Assembly (NCBI GenBank): GCA_050743625.1
Contig: JBOGED010000057.1
Location: 1 to 11,309 of the forward strand
Origin: JBOGED01 sp050743625
GTDB lineage: Bacteria > Actinomycetota > Nitriliruptoria > Euzebyales > Egibacteraceae
Length of the DNA: 11,309 bases
Direction of reading: 5' to 3'
Shown here: one piece after another, positions 1-6,009 of the stretch
Layout of the letters: every line of letters begins with the position of its first letter
Position numbering within the stretch: position 1 is the first letter of the stretch
The notes under the pieces: model-generated
Databases searched by the model: none
The model's input: only the letters and a program-made list of their open reading frames with translations
Told to the model about the DNA's origin: nothing
Made by a program: the position numbers and the translations under genes

Positions 1-2
1 GT

Positions 3-89
3 ACTCACCGTCGTCAGTGGCGGACTAATCTCGTTCAACGGGTGTACGCGGGCATCCATGGCGGGCAAGCCGGGTCGGAGGCTAGGTAA
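3..89 (+). CDS. possible C-terminal end of an upstream gene (partial)
   Basis: The frame beginning at base 3 is open from the window edge and ends with TAA at 87-89, giving 28 residues rich in Arg, Gly and Gln. The stop shares its last base with the ATG of the glycosyltransferase (TAATG), an arrangement typical of translational coupling. No family can be recognised from so short a tail. A second frame has a stop at 26-28 and could equally be the end of the upstream gene, in which case 29-88 would be an untranslated leader. The choice rests only on the overlap geometry. Confidence 0.3.
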   Translation, partial: THRRQWRTNLVQRVYAGIHGGQAGSEAR

Positions 90-1363
90 TGTTAGTACAG
101 CGGGATCGGGCGGCTCTTGTCACGACAGTCGGCGCGCGGCGCGGTGCCTCCGTGGGCCGGCGGCGGGTCCTCGTCATCGTGCAGAACCTGCCCGTGCCGC
201 TCGACCGGCGGGTGTGGCTCGAGTGCCGTGCGCTCGTGCAGGCGGGCTACCAGGTGTCGGTGATCTGCCCCAAGGGTCCCGGCGATCCTTCGTTCCAAGT
301 ATTGGAATCAGTGCGGATTCGTAAGTATCGACCTCCCCCGAAGACGAGTGGGCCATTGAGCTATGCCCTCGAGTTCGTCTACTGCTGGGTCCGGACGGCG
401 TTGCTCGCGCTGCGCGCGTTGACCCGTGAAGGTTTCGACGTGGTACAAGCATGCAACCCACCGGATACGTATTGGGCGCTTGCTCTGCCATTGAAGCTCT
501 TGGGCAAAAAATTTGTCTACGATCAGCACGACTTGTGCCCCGAGGTGTACATGTCACGTTTCGTGGCCGAGAACGGGTTTCTGCTGTCCGCGCTGCGGCA
601 GCTCGAGCGCGCTTGCTATCGCTATGCAGATCACGTCATCTCGACTAACGAGTCATACCGGCGCGTCGCTTTGGAGCGTGGCCGTCTCCAGGCGGAGGAC
701 GTGACCGTCGTGCGCAGTGGGCCAGACTCGAAGGTGATGCGCCGGGGTGCCGCTCAGCTCGAACTGAAGCGCAACCGGCGCTTCCTCGCCGTCTATTTGG
801 GAATCATGGGCCCGCAAGACGGGGTCGACATCCTGCTGCGGGCAATCAAGATCCTCGTCCACGAGCGCGGGCAGCATGAGTGTACATTCGCGCTCCTCGG
901 CTTTGGTGACTGCCTCAAAAGCCTCGAGTCGCTCGCGCACGACCTCGATCTCGACGAATGGGTGACGTTCACGGGACGAGCCGGCCCGGAAATGATTTCC
1001 GCCTACCTGTCGACTGCGGATATCGGTTTGTCGCCTGATCCAATGAACCCACTCAACGACATCTCCACGATGAATAAGACGTTGGAATACATGGCGTTCG
1101 AGCTGCCCGTGGTGGCATTCGATCTGACCGAGACGCGAGTCTCCGCGGGAAAGGCCGCCGTTTACGTGCCGCCAAGCGACCCTCGTGACTACGCCACCGC
1201 CGTCGAGTCACTGCTCGGCGATCCCGGGAGACGAGCCCGTATGGGTAAGCTCGGCCGCCAGCAGATCGAGGAACGGCTCGGGTGGGAACACCACGCGAGC
1301 CGCTACGTTCAGGTCTACAACGAACTGTACGAGCGGCCACGCCGGCCACGCCGCGATCATTAG
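89..1363 (+). CDS. family 4 (GT-B) glycosyltransferase
   Basis: A 424-residue retaining glycosyltransferase predicted to act at the cytoplasmic face of the membrane, moving a sugar from a nucleotide-sugar donor to a growing polysaccharide repeat unit. The N-terminal Rossmann half opens at residues 27-43 with VLVIVQNLPVPLDRRVW, a hallmark of this EPS-type subgroup, and continues with a YDQHDLCPEVY stretch near residue 150. The C-terminal donor-binding half has the LGIMGPQDGVDILL strand-loop near 240 and the MNKTLEYMAFELPVVAFD motif at 328-345, where E333 matches the conserved second Glu of the GT4 EX7E motif. An ETRVSAG segment follows, also usual in this group. The ATG at 89 is chosen because GGAGG at 77-81 lies 7 bases upstream. 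About 25 basic, unconserved residues precede the first strand, so a later GTG start is possible. Donor and acceptor sugars cannot be told from sequence. Confidence 0.93.
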   Translation: MLVQRDRAALVTTVGARRGASVGRRRVLVIVQNLPVPLDRRVWLECRALVQAGYQVSVICPKGPGDPSFQVLESVRIRKYRPPPKTSGPLSYALEFVYCWVRTALLALRALTREGFDVVQACNPPDTYWALALPLKLLGKKFVYDQHDLCPEVYMSRFVAENGFLLSALRQLERACYRYADHVISTNESYRRVALERGRLQAEDVTVVRSGPDSKVMRRGAAQLELKRNRRFLAVYLGIMGPQDGVDILLRAIKILVHERGQHECTFALLGFGDCLKSLESLAHDLDLDEWVTFTGRAGPEMISAYLSTADIGLSPDPMNPLNDISTMNKTLEYMAFELPVVAFDLTETRVSAGKAAVYVPPSDPRDYATAVESLLGDPGRRARMGKLGRQQIEERLGWEHHASRYVQVYNELYERPRRPRRDH

Positions 1364-1421
1364 CCCCTTCACGATTGAGTTTCGCGGTGCCATACTGAAT
1401 ACAAGCAGGCCCTCAAGGGAT

Positions 1422-1447
1422 GCAAATATCCCATATAGGGTATCTGC
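1422..1447. promoter_or_regulatory. 26-bp imperfect dyad, candidate operator
   Basis: The two 13-base halves, meeting between 1434 and 1435, match as inverted copies at 10 of 13 positions, with the core ATATCCCAT / ATAGGGTAT. There is no spacer, as in a site for a symmetric dimer. It lies about 75 bases before the first regulator gene, so a LuxR-type HTH dimer, possibly one of the two encoded just downstream, is a reasonable candidate ligand. That assignment is inference: no consensus for this regulator group is known to me. Confidence 0.35.
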
Positions 1448-1464
1448 CAAGTGGCGGGGCACTC

Positions 1465-1494
1465 GTCAAGCGGACATGTGGGGTCCGCCTTGAC
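1465..1494 (+). promoter_or_regulatory. strong inverted repeat: terminator-like or 5' leader hairpin
   Basis: GTCAAGCGGAC at 1465-1475 pairs with GTCCGCCTTGAC at 1483-1494 over 11 base pairs, with one unpaired C on the right arm and a 7-base loop (1476-1482). No T-run follows, so it is not a classic intrinsic terminator, although high-GC Gram-positive terminators often lack one. It ends 14 bases before the Shine-Dalgarno of the first regulator gene. It may terminate the glycosyltransferase transcript, act as a leader hairpin affecting the regulator mRNA, or be a second protein site. Confidence 0.5.
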
Positions 1495-1520
1495 CTGATG
1501 CGGGTATCAAGGAGTTGCCT

Positions 1521-2198
1521 GTGACGATCGGCCATGACTCTTCTCTTGCGGTGTCAGGACTCGAAAAGCAGCGGACGCCGACGTCGCTGCTTGTGGTCGG
1601 CACGCCGGGGGCCTTCGCGGAGGCGCTCACCCGTCTCCTGAGCGGCTCGGGCGTCCGTGTCGTCCACATCGCCGGCGAGGAGGTGGGGCGGTCATTCCGT
1701 CAACACCGTCCAACGGTCCTTCTTCTCGACGGGCGCCTGGGCGATGCGCGGCTCGTGGAGTGGATTGCGTTTGGGCGACAGTATTGCTCGGGGATCCGAG
1801 TGGTCCTGCTCTCCGGGGATAAACATCAGGAGTTGACGACGAAGCTCGACATCGACGTCGTATTGTCGGCCTGGTCGTCGCGGGAGGATCTTCTGTCCGC
1901 GATTCGCGGCACAGATCATTCTGGCCGGCTCGGGCGGCGAGTGCGGTCACGGTTGGGGCACGGCCGAGGAGTCCTGAGCCAACTCACTCCACGGGAGATT
2001 CAAATCCTGCAAACGCTTATGATAGGAGTTTCCAACGCAGAGATCGCCCGCCGATTAACGATCTCTCCACATACAGTACGGACTCATATACAAAACGTGT
2101 TTTGCAAGCTCGGGGCATCCAGTCGCCTGGAGATCATCACCCTTGGATTCCGACATGGGTTACATCCGCTGGAAGATGTCGGAGTCGAGGAAGGATGA
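1521..2198 (+). CDS. LuxR/NarL-type response regulator with degenerate receiver
   Basis: A 225-residue cytoplasmic DNA-binding protein. The C-terminal LuxR-type helix-turn-helix (about residues 155-212) is intact, with LTPREIQILQ, the NAEIARRLTISPHTVRTHI recognition region and KLGASSRLE. The N-terminal half (about 20-130) has the alternating strand-helix pattern of a CheY-like receiver. The acidic pair expected after the first strand is replaced by Gly-Thr (LLVVGT). An Asp is kept at the phospho-acceptor position (D70, in TVLLLDGRL), but the conserved Lys near the last strand is absent (VVLSAWSS). Ordinary phosphorelay control is therefore doubtful. GTG at 1521 is preferred over TTG at 1515 because AAGGAG (1509-1514) lies 6 bases from the GTG and would directly abut the TTG. 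The gene leads the operon, 6 bases ahead of a second regulator. Probable role: control of polysaccharide genes, perhaps its own operon. No partner kinase is in view. Confidence 0.9.
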   Translation: MTIGHDSSLAVSGLEKQRTPTSLLVVGTPGAFAEALTRLLSGSGVRVVHIAGEEVGRSFRQHRPTVLLLDGRLGDARLVEWIAFGRQYCSGIRVVLLSGDKHQELTTKLDIDVVLSAWSSREDLLSAIRGTDHSGRLGRRVRSRLGHGRGVLSQLTPREIQILQTLMIGVSNAEIARRLTISPHTVRTHIQNVFCKLGASSRLEIITLGFRHGLHPLEDVGVEEG

Positions 2199-2204
2199 GC
2201 AGCG

Positions 2205-2867
2205 GTGCGGGTGAGATTGATCATCGCCGAGAGTCGCCACCTTCACCGCGAGGCCCTCAGCGCGGCGTTCGACGCTGAAGAGGACTTGGAGGTGATCGCC
2301 CAGGTCGCGCACGAGGACGCCCTCGAGTCCGTCCTGCAGGTGGCGTGCAACGTGGTCTGCGTGGGAGACCGATCGTCGAGCAGGGACGGTCTCGCGGTCT
2401 GCGAACAGGTGAAGGCTGAACGACCCGGGCTGAGGGTCCTCTTGATCAGCGACGTGCAGGACCATGCGGTGCTGCTCGCCGCCGTCCAAGCGGGGGTAGA
2501 CGGTTACGCGACGATGGAGCAGCCCCTTTCACTGATCATCGACACCGTGCGGCGTGTCCATTCTGGCGACGTGGTCGTGCCCTCCGGGATGTTGGGCGGG
2601 CTGCTGCGCGGGCTGACCATCAGACATCGGCAGGCTGACGAGTCGTACGAGCGCTTCCTCCGGCTGACGACCCGCGAGAAGCAAGTACTCGGACTGCTCG
2701 TGCAAGGTTTCGGTAACGCGCGGATCGCCGACACCCTGGTGATCTCGCCCCGGACGGCGCGGACCCATGTCCAGAATGTCGTCCGGAAGCTCGGCGCACG
2801 CTCCCGCCTTGAAGCCGCCGCGACGGCCTCGGAGCATGGCTGGTTGGGCAAGCGGACGAGCCCATGA
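2205..2867 (+). CDS. second LuxR/NarL-type regulator, receiver lacks the phospho-acceptor Asp
   Basis: A 220-residue transcription regulator of the same architecture as its upstream neighbour. The HTH (about residues 150-210) is well conserved: LTTREKQVLGLLVQG, NARIADTLVISPRTARTHVQ and KLGARSRLEA. The receiver-like half begins RLIIAESRHLHREAL, with Ala-Glu where Asp/Glu-Asp is usual. At the phospho-acceptor site the sequence is NVVCVGDRSSSRDG, so Gly54 falls where Asp is expected with D55 one place later. The conserved Lys is replaced by Met in GYATMEQP. Start GTG at 2205 has a GAGGAAGG site at 2187-2194; GTG at 2211 is an alternative. It begins 6 bases after the previous gene, and its TGA overlaps the next ATG, so it is almost certainly co-transcribed. 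The similar HTH halves and tandem order suggest gene duplication followed by receiver decay, and possibly heterodimer formation; both are inference. Confidence 0.9.
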   Translation: MRVRLIIAESRHLHREALSAAFDAEEDLEVIAQVAHEDALESVLQVACNVVCVGDRSSSRDGLAVCEQVKAERPGLRVLLISDVQDHAVLLAAVQAGVDGYATMEQPLSLIIDTVRRVHSGDVVVPSGMLGGLLRGLTIRHRQADESYERFLRLTTREKQVLGLLVQGFGNARIADTLVISPRTARTHVQNVVRKLGARSRLEAAATASEHGWLGKRTSP

Positions 2868-3943
2868 CGTCACTGGCGCGCACCCCACCGTCGGGGCAGG
2901 CGCTGACCGAGCCTGACCGCCCCGCACCCGCACGGGTATCCTCGCCTCGAGGACGCCCCGCCCGAGCGCTGAGGCCTCTGCCCGTGGCGAGCTCTCGATT
3001 GGTCGTCGGAGCGCTTGTCATGGTCCTGGTGTGCAGCGCGCTCTACCCCTTCCGCCTCGACCTACCTCGCTGGGTAGCCAACGATGCCACGCGTGGCTCG
3101 AACGGTGGGCTGGTGTTTCACGGAAGCGGGCTCGCTTGGACGCAAGGGCCGCCCCTCTGGCTCGACCAGGCGATCACAACCTCCGCACTGACCGTTGAGT
3201 TGGACGTCGAGTCAGCGACAAGCGACCCCAACCCCGCGGTCAGCATCTTCAGCCTCGCCGGCGATGAATGGCGTGCGAACCTCGCGGTCGAGCAGGAGCA
3301 CGACAACCTTCTGGTCCGGTTGCGCCGACCCGGCTCTACGGCCGAGGGCATACCGCACCTCACCCTCCTCGACGTGTTCTCGGACGGCGCGACGCATCAC
3401 ATCGAGGTCACGATCGGCGAGGGCGTCGCGCGGGTGGCCGTCGACGGCGCGGTACGCATTGCGGAGCCCGTCGGGAACGCCGCCTTCACGGGCTGGGACC
3501 CCACCTACCGCCTCGCGCTCGGCAACGAGTGGGTTGGCACCCGGGCATGGACGGGCACCATTCGCGCCGCGGTGGTGCGGGTCGGTGACACGCGCGTCGA
3601 CCTGCTCGCCCCCGCCGCGCTGAAGTTGCCGGACCGCTGGCTGTTCGTACCCGAGCGACTCCGAGAGCCGCCGGCCGTCGACCAAGCTCGTGACATCGCC
3701 AGCCCGATCTTCCACGGGCTCGGCTATGCGATCCTCGTGTGGCTGTCGGTGACCCTGCTTCGCGCTCACCCACGGCGGGCAATGCTGTCGGCCCTGATGC
3801 TGACGACGGCCCTGGGCCTGGGCAAGATCCTGGTCGCTGGCCGTCACCCTTCTCTGACCGATGCCGGCATCGAGGCGGCGGGCGCAATCATCGCAGGGTG
3901 CATCGCTATGAGATCGGATGGTTTCCGGCGGGTGAGGTCATGA
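2864..3943 (+). CDS. membrane protein: VanZ-like ends around a LamG-like domain
   Basis: A 359-residue protein. A Pro/Arg-rich cytoplasmic leader of about 45 residues is followed by a membrane segment (46-62, VVGALVMVLVCSALYPF) and a PFRLDLPRWVAND stretch resembling the first part of VanZ-like proteins. Residues of about 75-250 look like an extracytoplasmic concanavalin/LamG beta-sandwich: alternating strands, a HHIEVTIGEGVARVAVDG segment typical of LamG (ligand plus small-probe pattern) and YRLALGNEW. Three C-terminal hydrophobic segments follow (about 283-303, 308-327 and 333-350), and ARDIASPIFHGLGYAIL plus GRHPSLTDAGIEAAGAI resemble the end of VanZ, where an R-x-x-x-x-D-x-x-x-N/E-x-x-G pattern is usual. 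ATG at 2864 overlaps the previous stop (ATGA), and the end overlaps the next gene in the same way. Probable role: sugar or glycan binding at the membrane within the polysaccharide machinery. The function is not known to me, and no catalytic residues can be assigned. Confidence 0.72.
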   Translation: MTSLARTPPSGQALTEPDRPAPARVSSPRGRPARALRPLPVASSRLVVGALVMVLVCSALYPFRLDLPRWVANDATRGSNGGLVFHGSGLAWTQGPPLWLDQAITTSALTVELDVESATSDPNPAVSIFSLAGDEWRANLAVEQEHDNLLVRLRRPGSTAEGIPHLTLLDVFSDGATHHIEVTIGEGVARVAVDGAVRIAEPVGNAAFTGWDPTYRLALGNEWVGTRAWTGTIRAAVVRVGDTRVDLLAPAALKLPDRWLFVPERLREPPAVDQARDIASPIFHGLGYAILVWLSVTLLRAHPRRAMLSALMLTTALGLGKILVAGRHPSLTDAGIEAAGAIIAGCIAMRSDGFRRVRS

Positions 3944-4599
3944 CCGTGTTTCATTGGCTACGCAGGCGTCTGGTCGAGGCTCCCGGCTCGCTCGGCGAAC
4001 GCAGCCGGCAACGCCGATGGCAGGTGCTGCTCACCCACTTCCCCAATCTGGCCGACATGACCGTGATCGACCTCGGCGGGCGCGTGGAAGCCTGGCGAAG
4101 CGCGCCCGTCCTCCCACGCCACGTGGTGGTGCTCAACCTCTTGGAGGGCGGTGAGAACCCACCCGAATGGTCGACCTTCGTGCAGGGGGACGCGTGCAAC
4201 CCGCCCGCCGAGATCTGCGAACAGAGGTTCGACCTGGTCTTCTCCAACTCGTTGCTCGAACACGTGGGAGGTCATGCGAGACGACGGCAGTTCGCCGAGA
4301 CGGTACACGGGCTCTCAGCGCGGCACTGGGTGCAGACTCCCTACCGCTACTTCCCGGTCGAGCCACACTGGCTGTTCCCTGGCTTCCAGTTCCTGCCTCT
4401 GCTTCTCCGAGCGAAGCTGTCGCGGGTTTGGCCCCTCCAGCACACGCGCGCCGCCACCTCGACCGCAGCGCTCGAGAACGCGCTCGATGTCGAGTTGGTC
4501 GGCAAGACCGAGATGGGCTACTTGTTCCCCCGCTCCCATCTCGTTGCCGAGAAGGCCGGTCCGTTCACGAAGTCGCTCGTCGCGGTCAAGACCGGTTGA
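3940..4599 (+). CDS. class I SAM-dependent methyltransferase
   Basis: A 219-residue cytoplasmic protein with a Rossmann-type methyltransferase core. Motif I is VIDLGG (42-47), a variant of the usual V-L-D-x-G-x-G. The second strand is VVVLNLLE (62-69), the acidic motif is GDA at 83-85, and the motif IV/post-IV region is FDLVFSNSLLEHV (97-109). The segment WVQTPYRYFPVEPHWLFPG, starting near residue 132, is distinctive of methyltransferases found in polysaccharide clusters. ATG at 3940 overlaps the previous stop by four bases (ATGA). The reading frame is open much further upstream, but that stretch lies inside the previous gene and is rejected as coding. The short size indicates a minimal catalytic domain without an added substrate domain. 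Likely role: methylation of a sugar or of a lipid-linked intermediate. The acceptor atom cannot be inferred. Confidence 0.85.
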   Translation: MTVFHWLRRRLVEAPGSLGERSRQRRWQVLLTHFPNLADMTVIDLGGRVEAWRSAPVLPRHVVVLNLLEGGENPPEWSTFVQGDACNPPAEICEQRFDLVFSNSLLEHVGGHARRRQFAETVHGLSARHWVQTPYRYFPVEPHWLFPGFQFLPLLLRAKLSRVWPLQHTRAATSTAALENALDVELVGKTEMGYLFPRSHLVAEKAGPFTKSLVAVKTG

Positions 4600-4612
4600 G
4601 CAAAGGCACAGC

Positions 4613-5974
4613 ATGGGTGGGGTAGCGCTTCCCGGGACCGCGAAGAACCCGAACGAGGCACCGGGTCGGGAAGGTATCCATGTCCGGCCGTGGTTCGCGG
4701 TCGCCGGGGGGATCGTTCCCGCAGATGCGACCAGCGTCTTGAGCCTCTTTCTCATGTTGCAGTTCTTGCTGCCGCCCTTGCTCGTCGTTCAAGCGTTGGG
4801 GTCGGCTGGGCGGCCTGCGCAACTCGTGGGGTTGGCCGCGCTCATGCTCGTCGCGTGGGGGTTTCTCGGCTCGCCACTGAGGTCCGCGGGCCATGTGCCA
4901 GCGGTGTGGGTCGCGGTGCTGCTCTTTCTCGGGTCGGCCCTGGCCAGCTATGCATCCGGCTTTACTCGTGATCTCCTCCCTGTCGAGGTCCGGGCCATGA
5001 ACCGGTATATGCTGCTCGCGCTTTCGTTGGCGGGGGTCACGCTCCTTACCGCAATCGGCATCGACAGTCGTGAGCGGCTCATCGTCTTGCTCCGCCGCCT
5101 TGTGCTGCTGGTCTCGGTCATGGCCGCCCTGGGCATCGTGCAATTTATTGCGGGAATCGATATTGCGCGGATGATCCGAGTCCCTGGGTTGGTGGAGCTG
5201 GCGGTCATTGTGACCGAGGACCGCTCCATCTTCAGCCGGGTTCAGAGCACTACGTTGCATCCGATTGAGTTCAGTGTCGTGTTGGCCTCGGTGACGCCGC
5301 TCGCGCTGCATCTTGCGGTATTCGAGCCCACCGCCCACCGATGGTGGAGCTACCTCCAACTCGCAGTCATCGCGGCCGCGGTGCCGATGGCGATCTCGCG
5401 ATCGGGTGTGTTGTGCCTCGTGATCACACTGTCCATCGTCATTGCCTCCTGGCCCAGCCGTCTAAAGCTCCGCGCAATGGTCGCCGGGATGCTGTTTCTG
5501 GTCGCCATGCGAGTCACGATCCCGGGCTTGTTGGGAACCATCAAGGCGCTGTTCCTCTACATCGCGATCGACCCGAGCACCGCTGGCCGGACCAGCGACT
5601 ACGCGGTAGTGGGTGCATTCATCAACGAGCGTCCTTGGCTTGGGCGAGGTCCCTACACCTTTCTCCCAGAGCTCTATCGGATATTAGACAACCAATACTT
5701 GGTGACCCTTATCGACTCAGGGATTGTGGGGCTCGTCGCCCTGTTGATGGTGTTCGTTATCGCCACATCGTTGGCAGCCTCCATCCGTCGCAAGACGACC
5801 GACCCCGTCACCCGCAACCTTGCTCAGAGCATCCTCGCGGCCGTGGTCGGTATCGCGGCCACATTCGCCACATTCGATGCGCTGAGCTTCCCGACGTTTA
5901 CCACATTGGTGTTTCTTCTCTTGGGAATTGCCGGAGCTGTTTGGCGCTTTCCGGATTCATCCAGCGCTCGGTGA
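4613..5974 (+). CDS. O-antigen polymerase/ligase-like integral membrane protein (Wzy/WaaL type)
   Basis: A 453-residue polytopic membrane protein with roughly ten to twelve hydrophobic segments from about residue 43 to 445. The family signature is in the C-terminal half: INERPWLGRGPYTF (337-350), followed by DNQYLVTLIDSGIVGL (359-374), the usual N-P-x-x-G-x-G-x-x-x-F ... D-N-x-Y-L pattern before a membrane helix. An upstream loop with TTLHPIEFSVVLA near residue 215 is also typical. In this family the protein links lipid-carried oligosaccharides on the outer face of the cytoplasmic membrane, either polymerising repeats or ligating chains. ATG at 4613 is chosen because AAAGG at 4602-4606 lies 6 bases upstream; the frame is open further back only through the methyltransferase gene. 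It starts 13 bases after the methyltransferase. Given the Wzz-like gene nearby, polymerase is the better guess than ligase, but sequence alone does not separate them. Confidence 0.9.
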   Translation: MGGVALPGTAKNPNEAPGREGIHVRPWFAVAGGIVPADATSVLSLFLMLQFLLPPLLVVQALGSAGRPAQLVGLAALMLVAWGFLGSPLRSAGHVPAVWVAVLLFLGSALASYASGFTRDLLPVEVRAMNRYMLLALSLAGVTLLTAIGIDSRERLIVLLRRLVLLVSVMAALGIVQFIAGIDIARMIRVPGLVELAVIVTEDRSIFSRVQSTTLHPIEFSVVLASVTPLALHLAVFEPTAHRWWSYLQLAVIAAAVPMAISRSGVLCLVITLSIVIASWPSRLKLRAMVAGMLFLVAMRVTIPGLLGTIKALFLYIAIDPSTAGRTSDYAVVGAFINERPWLGRGPYTFLPELYRILDNQYLVTLIDSGIVGLVALLMVFVIATSLAASIRRKTTDPVTRNLAQSILAAVVGIAATFATFDALSFPTFTTLVFLLLGIAGAVWRFPDSSSAR

Positions 5975-6009
5975 CCAGTGTTCGAATCTTGTCGCTTTGG
6001 AGGAGTCGC

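Larger units (their letters stand above)
1364..1520 (+). other. intergenic region with dyad and hairpin upstream of the regulator-led operon
   Basis: This 157-base gap is the longest one within the forward-strand gene run. It is locally AT-rich around 1421-1445 and holds a 26-base dyad (1422-1447) and an 11-bp hairpin (1465-1494), listed separately. A weak sigma-70-like pair is TTGAGT at 1375-1380 and AATACA at 1398-1403 with 17-base spacing, but the -10 matches consensus at only three positions and is not convincing. AAGGAG at 1509-1514 is a near-ideal ribosome binding site 6 bases before the GTG at 1521. The promoter of the downstream operon most likely lies here. Confidence 0.5.

Noticed and set aside
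1375..1403. Sigma-70-like promoter TTGAGT / AATACA
   Set aside because: Spacing is right, but the -10 matches only three of six consensus bases, too weak to list as a feature on its own.
3739..3939. Upstream extension of the methyltransferase
   Set aside because: It lies inside the C-terminal membrane helices of the preceding gene and is low-complexity Gly/Arg/Pro/Asp; the ATGA overlap at 3940 is the natural start.
4151..4612. Long open stretch in frame with, and upstream of, the Wzy-like gene
   Set aside because: It overlaps the methyltransferase gene in another frame, is dominated by Arg/Ser/Pro/Thr as expected of an out-of-frame read of GC-rich DNA, and the ATG at 4613 has its own Shine-Dalgarno and the family N-terminus.
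4586..5359. Minus-strand open frame of 257 codons opposite the Wzy-like gene
   Set aside because: The translation is extremely rich in Arg, Glu, Gln, Asp and His, which is the mirror of hydrophobic membrane-helix codons on the other strand.
5341..6009. Open stretch in frame upstream of the beta-helix gene
   Set aside because: It reads through the Wzy-like gene in the wrong frame, giving a His/Arg/Pro-rich sequence without a domain; GGAGGAG before ATG 6010 marks the real start.
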